Counted from the first letter of the stretch, positions 7,614-17,575 are shown. The stretch: DNA of 64,000 bases from Faecousia sp. (GCA_029257335.1 JARIBV010000082.1:1-64000), one strand, 5' to 3'. Notes: a model not told the origin generated them from the sequence alone. Numbers and translations are program-made.

Positions 7614-8987
7614 ATGGAACGGATTAAGCCCCGGACATTGTCCGGGTTTATGGAGCTTCTGCCTGCACCTCAGATGCAGATGGAGCGTTTTATGGAGACC
7701 CTGCGCAAAACTTACAGCCTCTACGGCTTTACCCCTCTGGATACCCCTGCCATTGAGTCAGCGGAAGTCCTGCTGGCCAAGGGCGGCGGGGACACCGAAA
7801 AGCAAATTTACCGCTTCAACAAGGGAGACGCAGACCTTGCCCTTCGCTTTGACCTCACGGTGCCCCTGGCCAAATATGTGGCGCTGCATGCCAATGACCT
7901 TTCTTTCCCCTTCCGTCGGTATCAGATCGGAAAGGTCTATCGGGGCGAGCGTGCTCAGAGAGGCCGCTTTCGGGAGTTCTATCAGGCCGATATTGACATC
8001 ATCGGAGACGGCAAGCTGGACATTCTCAACGAGGCGGAAATCCCCGCTATTATTTATAAAACATTCCGGGCTCTGGGCCTCAGCCGGTTCCAGATTCGGG
8101 TGAATAACCGGAAAATCCTCAATGGCTTCTATGCAATGCAGGGCCTGACCGAAAAATCCGGAGAGATCATGCGCTCTGTGGATAAGCTGGACAAGATCGG
8201 CCCTGAAAAGGTGGGTGCCATCCTGATGGAGGACTGCGGCCTTACCCAGGAGCAGAAGGACGAAATCCTGAAGTTTATTGCCATTACCGGAACCAATGAG
8301 GAGGTCCTCACCGCCCTGGAAGGCTACCGGGGCAGAAATGAGATCTTCGATCAGGGCCTGGAGGAGCTGAAGGCAGTGACCGCGTATCTGTCCCAGTTCG
8401 GCGTTCCCCAGGAAAACTTTGCAGTAGACCTCACCATTGCACGGGGACTGGACTATTATACCGGCACGGTCTACGAGACCACACTGCTGGATCATCCGGA
8501 AATTGGCTCTGTGTGCTCCGGCGGCCGATATGACAATCTTGCGGAATATTACACGGATCGTCAGCTTCCCGGCGTGGGAATCTCCATTGGCCTCACGCGC
8601 CTGTTCTATGTACTGGGAGAGCAGAAGCTTCTGAACCCCCAGCTGCCCACGGCTCCTGCAGATGCCCTGGTGCTGCCTATGACCAGCGATCCCGGCCCTG
8701 CCATTGCGGTGGCGACCTCTCTGCGAGAGGCAGGAATCCGTACCCAGATTTACATGGAGCAGAAAAAGTTCAAGCAGAAGATGAGCTATGCCGACAAGCT
8801 TGGCATTCCTTACGCAGTTCTGCTGGGAGAGGACGAAATTGCCGCAGGAAAGTGCTCTGTGAAGGATCTCACCACCGGTCAGCAGGTGACGGTTTCCTAC
8901 GAGGAAGCCGCCGGGATGATCCAGAAGGGAATCCGGGCAAAGAATAGCGGTGCTATCATTCTGGAAACCGAAGGACATCACGATTGA
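7614..8987 (+). CDS. hisS: Histidyl-tRNA synthetase
   Basis: The class II synthetase of 457 aa charges tRNA-His. Motif 2 is YRGERAQRGRFREFYQ, a sub-type differing from the E. coli-like YERPQ form; motif 3-region GLDYYTGTVYE and the family block CSGGRYDNL are intact, followed by a C-terminal anticodon-binding domain (from about residue 345). Two ATGs compete: 7605 touches the AAGGA site, whereas 7614 lies 8 nt behind it, so I use 7614. Length and an intact C-terminal domain argue against the regulatory paralogue HisZ. No other his gene is nearby. Confidence 0.92.
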   Translation: MERIKPRTLSGFMELLPAPQMQMERFMETLRKTYSLYGFTPLDTPAIESAEVLLAKGGGDTEKQIYRFNKGDADLALRFDLTVPLAKYVALHANDLSFPFRRYQIGKVYRGERAQRGRFREFYQADIDIIGDGKLDILNEAEIPAIIYKTFRALGLSRFQIRVNNRKILNGFYAMQGLTEKSGEIMRSVDKLDKIGPEKVGAILMEDCGLTQEQKDEILKFIAITGTNEEVLTALEGYRGRNEIFDQGLEELKAVTAYLSQFGVPQENFAVDLTIARGLDYYTGTVYETTLLDHPEIGSVCSGGRYDNLAEYYTDRQLPGVGISIGLTRLFYVLGEQKLLNPQLPTAPADALVLPMTSDPGPAIAVATSLREAGIRTQIYMEQKKFKQKMSYADKLGIPYAVLLGEDEIAAGKCSVKDLTTGQQVTVSYEEAAGMIQKGIRAKNSGAIILETEGHHD

Positions 8988-8996
8988 CACACAGCA

Positions 8997-9033
8997 AAAC
9001 GGCTGCATCCTGAAAAAGGATGCAGCCGTTTGT
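8997..9033. terminator. Bidirectional terminator between hisS and the HAD gene
   Basis: The stem AAACGGCTGCATCC pairs with GGATGCAGCCGTTT around TGAAAA. The flanking A and T tracts allow it to serve both the hisS transcript (+) and the convergent HAD gene (-). Confidence 0.85.
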
Positions 9034-9048
9034 CTTATCCGTTAAGTG

Positions 9049-9861
9049 TTACAAAGTCGGAAATACATTGTCAATAAGATGGGCGATGGCATGGTGATTA
9101 TTGGAAGGGAGGAGGATTTTTGCTTTTGCCTTTACTTCGGGCAGCGCATTTTCTACGGCTGCCGGGATGTCAGCTTCCTCCAACAGCTCCAGATCATTGG
9201 ACCAGTCGCCTACAGCCACAATGGTTCGGTCCTGCAATTCATCCATAGAGCGAAGATCATGGAGGCAGCGGCCCTTGTGGATTCCCTTGGGGAGAAATTC
9301 CAGATAATTGACGGAGGTATAGACGCGGTCGGCTACCTCCAAAATGCCCCACTTCATGGCAAGATCTTCCAGATGCTCCAAAACAGGTCTGGGACCATAA
9401 AACAGGATCTTCAGCCAGGGCTGGGTCATGGTCTGCTCCAGCCCGGCAAAGGCGGCCGGCTGATGGGTGCGGACAAAGTGATCATCCGCCTGCTCCATGG
9501 GGGTAAGAAAGAGCAAAGAGCCCTCCGTATAAAGCACCACATTGATTTCAGGATATTTCTCCAGGACCCAGCTCATAAAGGGCGCAGCCGAAATTTTAGA
9601 GATCACATGGGGAAAGGCCACACAGCCGCTGGAAAAATCATAGGCCTCTGCGCCGTTGAGTACTACAGACCAGGTGTTGGTAGAAATGCCGGGCAGAAGG
9701 TCCGATGCATTTAGGGGAGCGCGGCCTGTGGAAATTGCAAAAAGTCCACCGCCTGCTTGAAAGCGAGCCAAAGCAGCCCGCGTTTCAGGAGAAACGCAGC
9801 AGTTGCTGTCAAACAAGGTCCCGTCCAAATCTGTGAACAGAGCCAGTTTACTATAATCCAT
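9049..9861 (-). CDS. HAD-superfamily phosphatase, Cof type (subfamily IIB)
   Basis: The 270-aa protein has the HAD motif I FTDLDGTL (about residues 8-15, nucleophile Asp), motif II ISTGR (about 43-47), a conserved Lys before the C-terminal segment, and motif IV VAVGDWSNDLELL (about 213-225) with the acidic pair. The large insert between motifs II and III is the type IIB cap. Such enzymes dephosphorylate sugar phosphates, nucleotides or flavin precursors; the substrate here cannot be named. It is a single gene. Confidence 0.9.
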   Translation of the reverse strand: MDYSKLALFTDLDGTLFDSNCCVSPETRAALARFQAGGGLFAISTGRAPLNASDLLPGISTNTWSVVLNGAEAYDFSSGCVAFPHVISKISAAPFMSWVLEKYPEINVVLYTEGSLLFLTPMEQADDHFVRTHQPAAFAGLEQTMTQPWLKILFYGPRPVLEHLEDLAMKWGILEVADRVYTSVNYLEFLPKGIHKGRCLHDLRSMDELQDRTIVAVGDWSNDLELLEEADIPAAVENALPEVKAKAKILLPSNNHHAIAHLIDNVFPTL

Positions 9862-10129
9862 AGGAAGCCTCCTTGTGTAAAAATAGAATTATTGCCCGAA
9901 CTCCTGTAGATTATACACGAAAAACGAAAAAATTACAATAGCAATCTGTGCAATTTTCAAACACGCAGAATTGCAACACAGCCATAGCTGCGGGCAGTGG
10001 TTTTCTGTGCACAGAAATCTACAGGGGGTGTGGATTATTTTTTGCAATGGGAGAAGCAAAGTTTGCGGACAATTTTTGCTTTTTTGAACAGCTTGGGAAG
10101 GACCCTGTGGAAAAACTGAAACGATCACG
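9862..10129. other. Intergenic region without a recognisable gene
   Basis: AT-rich spacer of about 270 nt between two minus-strand genes. It must contain the promoter of the HAD gene. I see no convincing ORF, RNA structure or repeat. Confidence 0.6.
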
Positions 10130-10172
10130 GCGAAAAAGAAAAATTCCCTCCCCGGGTCTTCGGGGAGGGAAT
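10130..10172 (-). terminator. Terminator of the M18 aminopeptidase gene
   Basis: The stem ATTCCCTCCCCG pairs with CGGGGAGGGAAT around AAGACC. On the minus strand it is followed by TTTTTCTTTTT. It lies 8 nt behind the stop codon. Confidence 0.9.
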
Positions 10173-10180
10173 ACATGGAA

Positions 10181-11572
10181 TTACAGACCGGCGTAGACAG
10201 CGTCCATGGCCTTCATGGTCATGTAGCAGTCATACTTGCTGACGATCTCGTAGGGAGCATGCATGCACAGAACGGGAACGCCTGCGTCAACGGTAACAAT
10301 GTTGCGGTTTGCCATGTAGGCAGCCACAGTGCCGCCGCCGCCCTGGTCAACCTTGCCCAGAGTAGCAGCCTGCCATACAACGCTGTTCTTCTGGAACAGG
10401 GTGCGCAGATACCCCATGGCCTCTGCGGCAGCATCGGAAGCGCCGCCCTTGCCCCGGGAACCGGTGTACTTGCAGATGCCAACACCGTAGTTCAGCTTGG
10501 AGTTGTTGCGCTTGTCGCAGGTGTCGGGGAAGTTGGGGTCAAAGGCATTGGTGACATCCGCAGAAAGGCAGAAGGAGTTGGCGAAGCAGTGCAGCAGGGA
10601 TGCGCCCTGGGCAGCACACAGATCAGCCATGAAGTTCTCAAAGCACTGAGACTGCATGCCGGAAATACCGACGGAGCCGATCTCTTCCTTGTCAGCCAGC
10701 ACACAGACCGCGGTCTTAGCGGGAGTGCCCAGCTTCAGCAGGGGAGCCAATGCGGCGTAGGAGCAGACACGGTCATCATGGCCGTATGCAGCCAGCAGGG
10801 ACCGATCCAGACCCACCTCACGGCACTTGCCGGCAGGTACAATGGTCAGCTCAGCAGACAGGAAGTCCTCCTCGATCAGGCCGTACTTCTCGTTCAGCAG
10901 GGCCATGGCAGCCAGCTTCACACGGTCTGCGCCGTCATCATCGGCCATGGGAACGGTGCCCAGGATCAAATTCAGCTGCTCGCCGGTGATGCCCTCGGCC
11001 AGAGTCTTCTTCATCTGGTCGGCAGACAGGTGAATCAGCAGGTCGGAGATGAAGAAGACGGGATCGGAGTCATCCTCACCGATGGTGATGGTGAGGACCT
11101 CACCGTTCTTCTTATACACAACGCCGTGGATGGCGAGGGGAATGGTGGTCCACTGATACTTCTTGATGCCGCCGTAGTAATGGGTCTTGAGGTAAGCGAT
11201 CTCAGAATCTTCGTACAGGGGATTGGGCTTCACATCCATACGGGGGCTGTCGATGTGCGCAGCGGTGATGTTGGCACCCTCTTCCAGGCTCTTCTCACCG
11301 ATGACGGCCAGCATAATGCTCTTGCCACGGTTGTTGTAGTAGACACGGTCGCCGGGCTTCAGCTCCATACCGGGAACCATGGGCTTAAAGCCCACCTTTT
11401 CCGCTGCTGCTACGGCGTAGGTGACAGCCTCACGCTCGGTTTTGGCAGCGTCCATGAACGCAGTATAGTCCTTGCAGTAAGCTTCCATCTCAGCCTTCTG
11501 AGCCTCAGTAATGAGGTCATAGCCGTTCTTTGCCTTAAACAGCAGATTTTCACGCAGAGTTTCGTTGCTCAT
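10181..11572 (-). CDS. apeA: M18-family aminopeptidase
   Basis: The 463-aa di-zinc aminopeptidase removes N-terminal residues from cytosolic peptides. M18 hallmarks are TAAHIDSPRMDVKP (about residues 95-108, first zinc His and catalytic Asp), HYYGGIKKYQW (about 123-133), the DKEEIGSVG block (about 290-298) carrying the catalytic Glu, and a late His that should complete the metal site (about 440). There is no signal peptide. The length is normal for bacterial M18 enzymes. It lies downstream of coaE with a 32-nt gap, so it may share the tsaC-coaE transcript. The symbol is given by analogy only. Confidence 0.9.
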   Translation of the reverse strand: MSNETLRENLLFKAKNGYDLITEAQKAEMEAYCKDYTAFMDAAKTEREAVTYAVAAAEKVGFKPMVPGMELKPGDRVYYNNRGKSIMLAVIGEKSLEEGANITAAHIDSPRMDVKPNPLYEDSEIAYLKTHYYGGIKKYQWTTIPLAIHGVVYKKNGEVLTITIGEDDSDPVFFISDLLIHLSADQMKKTLAEGITGEQLNLILGTVPMADDDGADRVKLAAMALLNEKYGLIEEDFLSAELTIVPAGKCREVGLDRSLLAAYGHDDRVCSYAALAPLLKLGTPAKTAVCVLADKEEIGSVGISGMQSQCFENFMADLCAAQGASLLHCFANSFCLSADVTNAFDPNFPDTCDKRNNSKLNYGVGICKYTGSRGKGGASDAAAEAMGYLRTLFQKNSVVWQAATLGKVDQGGGGTVAAYMANRNIVTVDAGVPVLCMHAPYEIVSKYDCYMTMKAMDAVYAGL

Positions 11573-11604
11573 ATGAAATTCCTCCTATAAATAATATATT
11601 TTCC

Positions 11605-12192
11605 TTAGACAATGGGATATTGTAAGTATCTCTGAAATAGATTCAGAGCTTGCTGATAAAATTCTTCCCTGGTGCCCAAATTTTCCAGGGTATCGTCACA
11701 CAGGGCACGGAAATAGGAATCCGGCTTCTGGGCGCCGATGCGGGCCAGGGCGTAGTCCCTGGAAATGCCTTCCCGGGCCATGAGACGGCAGACCCGGCTT
11801 TCCAGCGGTGCTGAAATTGCCACGGTCTTCTGACACAGGCCGCTGAGCCCTCCTTCAAACAGAGAGATGGCATCAATGGCAGCCAGAGGACCCTTCCAGC
11901 AGGACAGCCTTTTTTCGACTTCCTCACGCACTGCCCCATGTGCGATGCGGTTTAAATCCAAAAGGGCTTCGGGATCGTGAAATACCATGTTTCCCAGAGC
12001 CTTCCGATCCAGTTTGCCCTGGGTTACCACGCCGGTAAACCGTTGGGAGATGGCCTCAAGAAGAGCAGGGGAGGTGCCCAGAAGCTGATGGTAGATTTCG
12101 TCACAGTCCAGCACAAGGCCGCCTAGGGCAGAGACTGCCATGAGAGCCGTTGTTTTTCCGCAGCCGGAGCCGCCGGTGATTCCGATAATCAT
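11605..12192 (-). CDS. coaE: Dephospho-CoA kinase
   Basis: The 195-aa P-loop kinase catalyses the last step of coenzyme A synthesis, phosphorylation of the ribose 3'-hydroxyl of dephospho-CoA. It shows the Walker A loop GGSGCGKTT (residues 7-15), the CoA-binding DCDEIYHQLL (about 29-38; most family members have DAD), and the lid-region RLMAREG..RDYALARI. It overlaps tsaC by 4 nt (ATGA), so the two are translationally coupled. Confidence 0.9.
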   Translation of the reverse strand: MIIGITGGSGCGKTTALMAVSALGGLVLDCDEIYHQLLGTSPALLEAISQRFTGVVTQGKLDRKALGNMVFHDPEALLDLNRIAHGAVREEVEKRLSCWKGPLAAIDAISLFEGGLSGLCQKTVAISAPLESRVCRLMAREGISRDYALARIGAQKPDSYFRALCDDTLENLGTREEFYQQALNLFQRYLQYPIV

Positions 12193-13223
12193 TCCTCAGC
12201 CTCCGCATCAATGATATGGAAGGCCGCCGCCTTTTTCAGACGGTTCTGCACGGCATAGGCCACACCGCCTCCCACCGGGCACCGGGCATAGACCTGGTGG
12301 ATGGAGGGATCGTCCAGCTCCCGCAGGGCTGCAAAAAGACCTGCCGAAAGGGTCTGCACATCATCCTCACGGCCATAGGCCAGGGGATTACAGTCTTGAT
12401 AAAGGGAGAGCTCCTCTTCAAAGCACAGGACTCGGTCGCCGGGCACAAAGTGCCGATGGATATAAGCTGCCGCTTTTTCTCTGGAACCGGAAACAATGAC
12501 CACAGGCTCCTGGGGGGCATAGTGCCGATACTTCATCCCGGGGGCCTTGACCACCGCATCTTTGTCAATCTGCGCAGTGACCGCCTTATCAATGACCAGA
12601 TCGCCCAGAACTTCCAGAAGCTGCTCCGGGGTGATACCGCCGGGACGCAGCAGACGGGGGCGTGGCTCTGTGAGATCCACAATGGTAGATTCCACCCCCA
12701 CGGCACAGGGACCGCCGTCTACAATGGCATCAATATTGCCGTTGTGGTCGTGGAGCACATGCTCTGCGGTGGTGGTAGAGGGCTTGCCTGAGAGATTGGC
12801 AGAGGGGGCCGCAATGGGAACCCCGGCTAAGGCAATGATCTTTCTGGTGACCTCGGTCTTGGGGCAGCGCATGGCTACCGTAGAAAGACCGGCAGTGGTG
12901 CACCTGGGAACATTGTCCCGGGCGGGCAGAACCATGGTCAGAGGACCGGGCCAGAAACGCTCTGCCAGACGATACGCAGATTCCGGGATGCTGTGGCAGA
13001 ACAGGGGAAGCTGCTCTGCGCCGGTGACATGGAGAATCAGCGGATTGTCATTGGGGCGGCCTTTGGCCTCAAAAATTTTAGCAACGGCCTCCGGGTTCAG
13101 ACCGTCGGCACCCAGACCGTAGACCGTTTCGGTGGGAATGGCCACCAACCCCCCACGGCGCACAATGGCCGCCGCCAGTTCCGGCGTTTTAGGGTCAGAG
13201 GCAGAAAATACTTGGGTATTCAT
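12189..13223 (-). CDS. tsaC: Threonylcarbamoyl-AMP synthase (Sua5/TsaC)
   Basis: The 344-aa protein makes threonylcarbamoyl-AMP from threonine, bicarbonate and ATP, the first step of the t6A37 modification of ANN-decoding tRNAs. The N-terminal YrdC domain carries GLVAIPTETVYGLGADG (about 25-41) and the KGRPNDNPLILHV block (about 54-66). The extra C-terminal Sua5 domain (from about residue 215, PGMKYRHYAP onward) makes this the long Sua5 form. RBS AAGGA lies 6 nt before the chosen ATG at 13223; the longer frame has none. It is first in an operon with coaE. Confidence 0.93.
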   Translation of the reverse strand: MNTQVFSASDPKTPELAAAIVRRGGLVAIPTETVYGLGADGLNPEAVAKIFEAKGRPNDNPLILHVTGAEQLPLFCHSIPESAYRLAERFWPGPLTMVLPARDNVPRCTTAGLSTVAMRCPKTEVTRKIIALAGVPIAAPSANLSGKPSTTTAEHVLHDHNGNIDAIVDGGPCAVGVESTIVDLTEPRPRLLRPGGITPEQLLEVLGDLVIDKAVTAQIDKDAVVKAPGMKYRHYAPQEPVVIVSGSREKAAAYIHRHFVPGDRVLCFEEELSLYQDCNPLAYGREDDVQTLSAGLFAALRELDDPSIHQVYARCPVGGGVAYAVQNRLKKAAAFHIIDAEAEE

Positions 13224-13383
13224 ATGGTATCCTTCTTTAAGATCGTGAGATCGTGCATATGGATGAGAAAATTCATCCGCTGGGGCATGCATAGAAATCC
13301 CCAACAAATTCAGTATAGCAGATTTTAGTTTGGAAAGCAACTCATGGAGTTGTAGAATATTGAAAAGAAACCTTGTATATAGT

Positions 13384-13415
13384 GAAAAAACAGGGAGCCA
13401 TGTCTGCTCCCTGTT
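13384..13415 (-). terminator. Terminator of prfA
   Basis: The stem ACAGGGAGC pairs with GCTCCCTGT around AGACAT, followed on the minus strand by six T. It starts 13 nt behind the prfA stop codon. Confidence 0.9.
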
Positions 13416-13427
13416 TGTGCTAAGTTT

Positions 13428-14498
13428 CTAAGACTGTGCGTTTTTCAGTTTTTCCGCCTGGTCAGCCGTGGCCAGGGCATCCATAAGCTCGTCCAGACCG
13501 CCATCCATCACAGAGTCGATTTTAAACAGAGTCAGGCCGATGCGATGGTCGGTGACTCTACCCTGGGGGAAGTTGTAGGTGCGGATGCGCTCATTGCGCA
13601 TACCGGTGCCCACCTGAGACTTTCTCAGGCCGGTGATCTCCCCGGAGACTCTGGCTTGTTCGATCTCATAGAGCTTAGAGGCCAGCATCCGCATACATTT
13701 TTCCCGGTTCTGCACCTGGCTTCGTTCCTCCTGACAGGCGACCACAATGCCTGTGGGCTTGTGGATCAGGCGGACGGCAGAAGAGGTCTTGTTGACATGC
13801 TGACCGCCGGCACCGGAGGCCCGATAGACCTGCATTTCAATGTCCTCGGGACGAATTTCCACATCCACTTCTTCCATTTCGGGAAGAACTGCCACGGTGA
13901 CAGTGGAGGTGTGGACCCGTCCGCCGGATTCGGTTTCCGGCACACGCTGCACCCGGTGAACACCGCTTTCAAACTTCATTCGGGACCAGGCGCCTTTGCC
14001 GTTAATAAGGAAGTCTGCTTCCTTTACGCCGCCCAGTTCCGTTTCATTGTAGTTGAGTAGCTCAATGTTCCAGCCACGGCTGGCGGCATACATGGAATAC
14101 ATCCGGAACAGGCTGTGGGCGAACAGAGCACTTTCCTCGCCGCCGACACCACCGCGGATTTCCACAATTACATTTTTGTCATCATTGGGATCCTTGGGCA
14201 GGAGCAAAATCGTCAGCTCCTGTTCCAGCCTAGCTTCTTCCTCTTTCGCTTCTTTGAATTGTTCCTGACACAGCTCCCGCATTTCCGGGTCGGTCTCGCC
14301 CACCAGAAGTTCTTTTGCGTCTTGCTGGGCTTTTTTGGCATTCATAAGGGCCTGATAGGCCTCCACAATGGGCTCCAGCTCGTTTCGTTCTTTCAGAAGC
14401 TTTGCAGCCTTTACCGGATCGGCATAAAAATCCGGCTGCTCTGACTTTGCGCACAGCTCTTCAAAGCGGTTTGCCACCGCTTGCAATTTATCCAGCAT
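13428..14498 (-). CDS. prfA: Peptide chain release factor 1
   Basis: The 356-aa factor terminates translation at UAA and UAG. The catalytic GGQ is in SGAGGQHVN (about residue 230), and the RF1-type stretch [20 protein letters not shown] is present (about 288-307). The N-terminal coiled helices are complete. The start at 14498 gives the normal family length and has an AGGAG site; the longer frame would add 54 unrelated residues. It is a single gene with its own promoter; no prmC follows. Confidence 0.96.
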   Translation of the reverse strand: MLDKLQAVANRFEELCAKSEQPDFYADPVKAAKLLKERNELEPIVEAYQALMNAKKAQQDAKELLVGETDPEMRELCQEQFKEAKEEEARLEQELTILLLPKDPNDDKNVIVEIRGGVGGEESALFAHSLFRMYSMYAASRGWNIELLNYNETELGGVKEADFLINGKGAWSRMKFESGVHRVQRVPETESGGRVHTSTVTVAVLPEMEEVDVEIRPEDIEMQVYRASGAGGQHVNKTSSAVRLIHKPTGIVVACQEERSQVQNREKCMRMLASKLYEIEQARVSGEITGLRKSQVGTGMRNERIRTYNFPQGRVTDHRIGLTLFKIDSVMDGGLDELMDALATADQAEKLKNAQS

Positions 14499-14529
14499 AT
14501 TGTCTCCTTTTTCACCATAACTTTCCTGT

Positions 14530-14558
14530 ATTGTACCAGAAATACAGGGAAAAGTAAA
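14530..14558 (-). promoter_or_regulatory. Promoter of prfA
   Basis: On the minus strand: TTTACT (14553-14558), 17-nt spacer, TACAAT (14530-14535). The region is also an imperfect inverted repeat (CCTGTATT and AATACAGG), which may be coincidental or an operator. Confidence 0.65.
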
Positions 14559-14631
14559 GAAAAACCCCTGCGATTTTAAAAGATATCCATGACAGACACA
14601 GACTCTGAGAGCGCGGTTATTTCCCTTTCTG

Positions 14632-15447
14632 CTAGGGTTCCCAAGCAGGGCGGTACACATTCACCACGGCACTTGCGGTGTCTTCCAGAGCATCCAGCGA
14701 ATCCAGACGCTTCGCCCCTTCCTTGGAAATGCGGAATAAATGCGGCGTCATGGACAGCAGATTCTGAATTTGTTCCCCCTCTGCACGGAAGGAAAAACGG
14801 ACCCTGCGGGACTGCGCCAGGGTAAAGCCCGGAAGCGCAGGAACGGAGTCCTTCTCCCGGTGCAAAAGCTCCGGATAGATCACGGATTTCAGCCCCAGCA
14901 GGTGATCTTCTGCGGCCAGAACCTGGAGATAGATGCCGTCTTTTGTTAAGACCCGGCGAAATTCCTGGGCAACGGTGAGGGCAAACATACTCATAACCAC
15001 ATGAAAGGTGTGGTCCCGAAAGGGCAGATGTGAGGCGGTGCCACACAGCCAGGTGCTGTCTTTGTACCGTCCGGCGGCCAGACGGACTGCATCCTTAGAA
15101 ATATCCAGACCAACCAGAGAGCCCTGTGTGGCCTGCGCTACCTGGGCCCCGTAATATCCCTCTCCACAGCCTACATCCAAGATCTGCGGATGGGAAACAC
15201 CGTAATTTTTTGCGGCTTCACAGACTGCATGGGCAATGGGGGCATAATATCCTGCCTCCAAAAAGGTTCGCCGGGCGGCTACCTGCTCTCTGGTGTCTCC
15301 GGGATGGAGGGAATGCTTTTGGGTCACGGGGAGCAGATTTACATGGCCCTGCCGCCCCACATCAAAGGCATGGCGGTTTTGACACTGCCATGCAGGCTTC
15401 TCCTGATGCAGTGGTGCGCCGCACAGGGGACATAGAATTTCAATCAT
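14632..15447 (-). CDS. 23S rRNA (guanine-N1)-methyltransferase, RlmA-like
   Basis: The 271-aa SAM-dependent methyltransferase has an N-terminal zinc ribbon (CPLC near residue 5 and C-x3-H near 22-26), followed by HVNLLPV and the SAM motif [12 protein letters not shown] (about residues 88-99) and SMFALT (about 152-157). This is the architecture of the RlmA/TlrB family that methylates G745 or G748 in helix 35 of 23S rRNA. Some relatives give macrolide resistance (TlrB), but the sequence alone does not show which base is used. It lies 133 nt upstream of prfA on the same strand, with a promoter between. Confidence 0.85.
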   Translation of the reverse strand: MIEILCPLCGAPLHQEKPAWQCQNRHAFDVGRQGHVNLLPVTQKHSLHPGDTREQVAARRTFLEAGYYAPIAHAVCEAAKNYGVSHPQILDVGCGEGYYGAQVAQATQGSLVGLDISKDAVRLAAGRYKDSTWLCGTASHLPFRDHTFHVVMSMFALTVAQEFRRVLTKDGIYLQVLAAEDHLLGLKSVIYPELLHREKDSVPALPGFTLAQSRRVRFSFRAEGEQIQNLLSMTPHLFRISKEGAKRLDSLDALEDTASAVVNVYRPAWEP

Positions 15448-15520
15448 GGTATCACATCCTTTTCTTCATCTTACCTGAATTTCGCCGTCCCGTCAAGGGA
15501 CAGTACGGAAGGAGTTTGCA

Positions 15521-16213
15521 ATGAAACATTTACTTCGTTTACTCGTTAGCCTGTGCATAATTGTTGGGTTGTCCACAGTTTCCACAGGGGCTGTGGATAA
15601 AAAAGTGGCATTCACCTTCGACGATGGCCCCTCCGGCCGGTTCACCAGACAGCTTTTGGAGGGATTACAGGAGCGGGAGGCTAAGGCAACCTTCTTTTTA
15701 TGCGGCTATCGGATGGAGCTATATCCGGAGTTGCCGGCTGAAATTTTGGGGGAAGGCCATGAAGTGGGGCTGCATAGCTACAGCCATAACTCCATGATTC
15801 AGATGTCCAGAGAAGAATTGGAGACGGAATTGGAGAAAACACAGGAATTTCTATATGAACTTACGGGAAATAGGGTCAAACTTCTGCGACCTCCCGGAGG
15901 AGAGGACAGTGAACTTCTGCGACAGGTGGCGCGGGAAAAGGGACTGTCCCTGATCCATTGGTCAGTAGATCCACGAGACTGGGCAACGCACGATTGTCAA
16001 CAGGTGAAGAATAACCTGTTGAAAGAAATAGAAGACGGGGACATCATATTGATGCATGATATGTCACAAAGCTCAGTGGATGCAGCGCTGGAGGTCATGG
16101 ACGAACTGGAAAAAGAGGGCTATGGGTTTGTTACGGTCAGCGAGCTCCTTTCTGAAAAAGGATATACCATGGAGTCGGGACATTGGTATCATAAAAGATG
16201 CCCTGTGGAATAA
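15521..16213 (+). CDS. Secreted polysaccharide deacetylase (NodB domain)
   Basis: The 230-aa protein has a signal peptide (hydrophobic residues about 5-22) and a NodB domain starting at about residue 28: motif 1 TFDDGPS with the catalytic base and metal Asp, motif 2 HSYSHN with the two metal His, motif 3 LRPPGG, and motif 4 DPRDW. It is likely to de-N-acetylate peptidoglycan or another N-acetylated glycan outside the membrane. RBS GGAAGGAG lies upstream. It is divergent from the rRNA methyltransferase gene and stands alone. Confidence 0.9.
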   Translation: MKHLLRLLVSLCIIVGLSTVSTGAVDKKVAFTFDDGPSGRFTRQLLEGLQEREAKATFFLCGYRMELYPELPAEILGEGHEVGLHSYSHNSMIQMSREELETELEKTQEFLYELTGNRVKLLRPPGGEDSELLRQVAREKGLSLIHWSVDPRDWATHDCQQVKNNLLKEIEDGDIILMHDMSQSSVDAALEVMDELEKEGYGFVTVSELLSEKGYTMESGHWYHKRCPVE

Positions 16214-16296
16214 AAGATATAAACAGCTATTCCTCAACAGCCCTCCGCAGGGACAGTGAGACAAAAAACGGGGAAAAACAGAAAATGCCCAATAGG

Positions 16297-16325
16297 TCAG
16301 GGGGACAGCACAGCTGTCCCCCTGA
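16297..16325. repeat. Perfect GC-rich inverted repeat
   Basis: The arms TCAGGGGGACAGC and GCTGTCCCCCTGA (13 bp) are separated by ACA. It lies between two convergent genes (deacetylase and rubrerythrin) but has no T-run on either strand. It may be a weak terminator or a dispersed palindromic repeat; only one copy was noticed in the window. Confidence 0.7.
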
Positions 16326-16344
16326 TGGTATGGTATGGATCGAA

Positions 16345-16884
16345 TCAATAATTTGCGCAGTGCACTTCAAAATAGCTCTGGGGATGATTGCAAACAGGGC
16401 AAACCTCCGGGGCCTTGGTGCCCACCATAATGTGGCCGCAGTTTCTGCACTCCCAGACCTTGACTTCGCTCTTTTCAAAGACCTGTGCGGTTTCTACATT
16501 GTGCAGCAGCGCACGGTAGCGCTCTTCGTGTTCCTTTTCGATGGCCGCAACCATGCGGAATTTGGCGGCAAGCTCCGGGAAGCCTTCTTCTTCTGCGGTC
16601 TTGGCAAACTCGGAATACATATCGGTCCATTCGTAGTTTTCTCCGTCTGCGGCCTGCTTCAGATTGGAGGTGGTGTCCCCGATGCCGTTCAGTTCCTTGA
16701 ACCACAGCTTGGCATGCTCTTTCTCGTTGTCTGCTGTTTTCAGGAACAGAGCGGCAATCTGCTCATAGCCTTCTTTTTTTGCCTTGGAGGCAAAGTAGGT
16801 GTATTTGTTGCGGGCCTGAGATTCGCCGGCAAAGGCGGCTTCCAGGTTCTTTTCCGTTTGGGTGCCACTGTATTTGGTTTTCAT
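16345..16884 (-). CDS. rbr: Rubrerythrin (classical)
   Basis: The 179-aa peroxide-reducing protein of anaerobes has an N-terminal four-helix di-iron domain (E-x-x-H pairs in [10 protein letters not shown] and IEKEHEERY) and a C-terminal rubredoxin-like Fe(Cys)4 domain (CRNCGH and CPVCNHPQ). The domain order is opposite to the protein at 4988-5578, so the two are complementary types. Two ATGs 6 nt apart (16890, 16884) are possible; the GAGAG site fits the second better. It lies 55 nt downstream of sodA and is probably cotranscribed. Confidence 0.92.
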   Translation of the reverse strand: MKTKYSGTQTEKNLEAAFAGESQARNKYTYFASKAKKEGYEQIAALFLKTADNEKEHAKLWFKELNGIGDTTSNLKQAADGENYEWTDMYSEFAKTAEEEGFPELAAKFRMVAAIEKEHEERYRALLHNVETAQVFEKSEVKVWECRNCGHIMVGTKAPEVCPVCNHPQSYFEVHCANY

Positions 16885-16939
16885 AGACATAGACTCTCTT
16901 TCTGTAAGTAATAGATTGTTTGTGTGAGATTTCCTGAAT

Positions 16940-17575
16940 TTAGAGGCAGAATGCGCTCTGTTCATAATTCTTGCTGACAACATCCCAGTTTATCAGCGTC
17001 ATCAGTGCATCAAAATAGTCAGGACGGCGGTTCTGGTAATCCAGATAGTAGGCATGCTCCCAGACATCAACGGTCATGAGCGGAGCAAATTTGGAAAGAT
17101 CCGGCACATCTTGGTTGGCAGTGGAGCAAATAGAAAGGACGCCGTTTTCATCAGCCACAACATAGGCCCAGCCGGAACCGAATCGGCCCAGTGCAGCCTG
17201 TCTGAGCTGAGTCAGCATCTGATCGAAGCCGCCAAAGTCACGATCGATAGCAGCCTGCAAGGAGGCGGAAGGCGTTGTTCCGGCATTGGGGTGAATCAGA
17301 GTGGAGAAGTACAGCGAATGGTTGTAAACACCACCGCCATTGTTTCGCACGGCAGTCTGTGCAGCCTGGGGCAGCTCGTACAGCTTGGTCAGCAGCTGGG
17401 GCAGAGAAAGATTGTGAAAATCGGAATAAGGCTCCAAGGCTTTATTCAGGTTGTCAACATAAGCATTCATGTGCTTATCGTGGTGAAAATGAAGGGTATC
17501 ACTTCCCAAAACGGGGACTAAGGCCTCATAAGAATAGGGCAGATCCTGCAATACAAACGGATAGGTTTTATTCAT
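16940..17575 (-). CDS. sodA: Superoxide dismutase, Fe/Mn type
   Basis: The 211-aa cytosolic enzyme dismutates superoxide to peroxide and oxygen. Metal ligands are visible: His in FHHDKH (about residue 31), His in [13 protein letters not shown] (about 85), and Asp and His in [18 protein letters not shown] (about 169-173). The choice of iron or manganese cannot be read with certainty. The peroxide it makes can be removed by the rubrerythrin encoded next in the operon. Confidence 0.95.
   Translation of the reverse strand: MNKTYPFVLQDLPYSYEALVPVLGSDTLHFHHDKHMNAYVDNLNKALEPYSDFHNLSLPQLLTKLYELPQAAQTAVRNNGGGVYNHSLYFSTLIHPNAGTTPSASLQAAIDRDFGGFDQMLTQLRQAALGRFGSGWAYVVADENGVLSICSTANQDVPDLSKFAPLMTVDVWEHAYYLDYQNRRPDYFDALMTLINWDVVSKNYEQSAFCL

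Noticed and set aside
15585-15602. DnaA boxes or origin-like sites (TGTGGATAA at 15593, 60253 and a near match at 10030)
   Set aside because: They are single and widely spaced, within or between unrelated genes, with no cluster or AT-rich unwinding element.
16297-16325. Terminator or mobile-element end
   Set aside because: A perfect inverted repeat without T-run on either strand, no transposase and no second copy seen, so it is listed as a repeat only.
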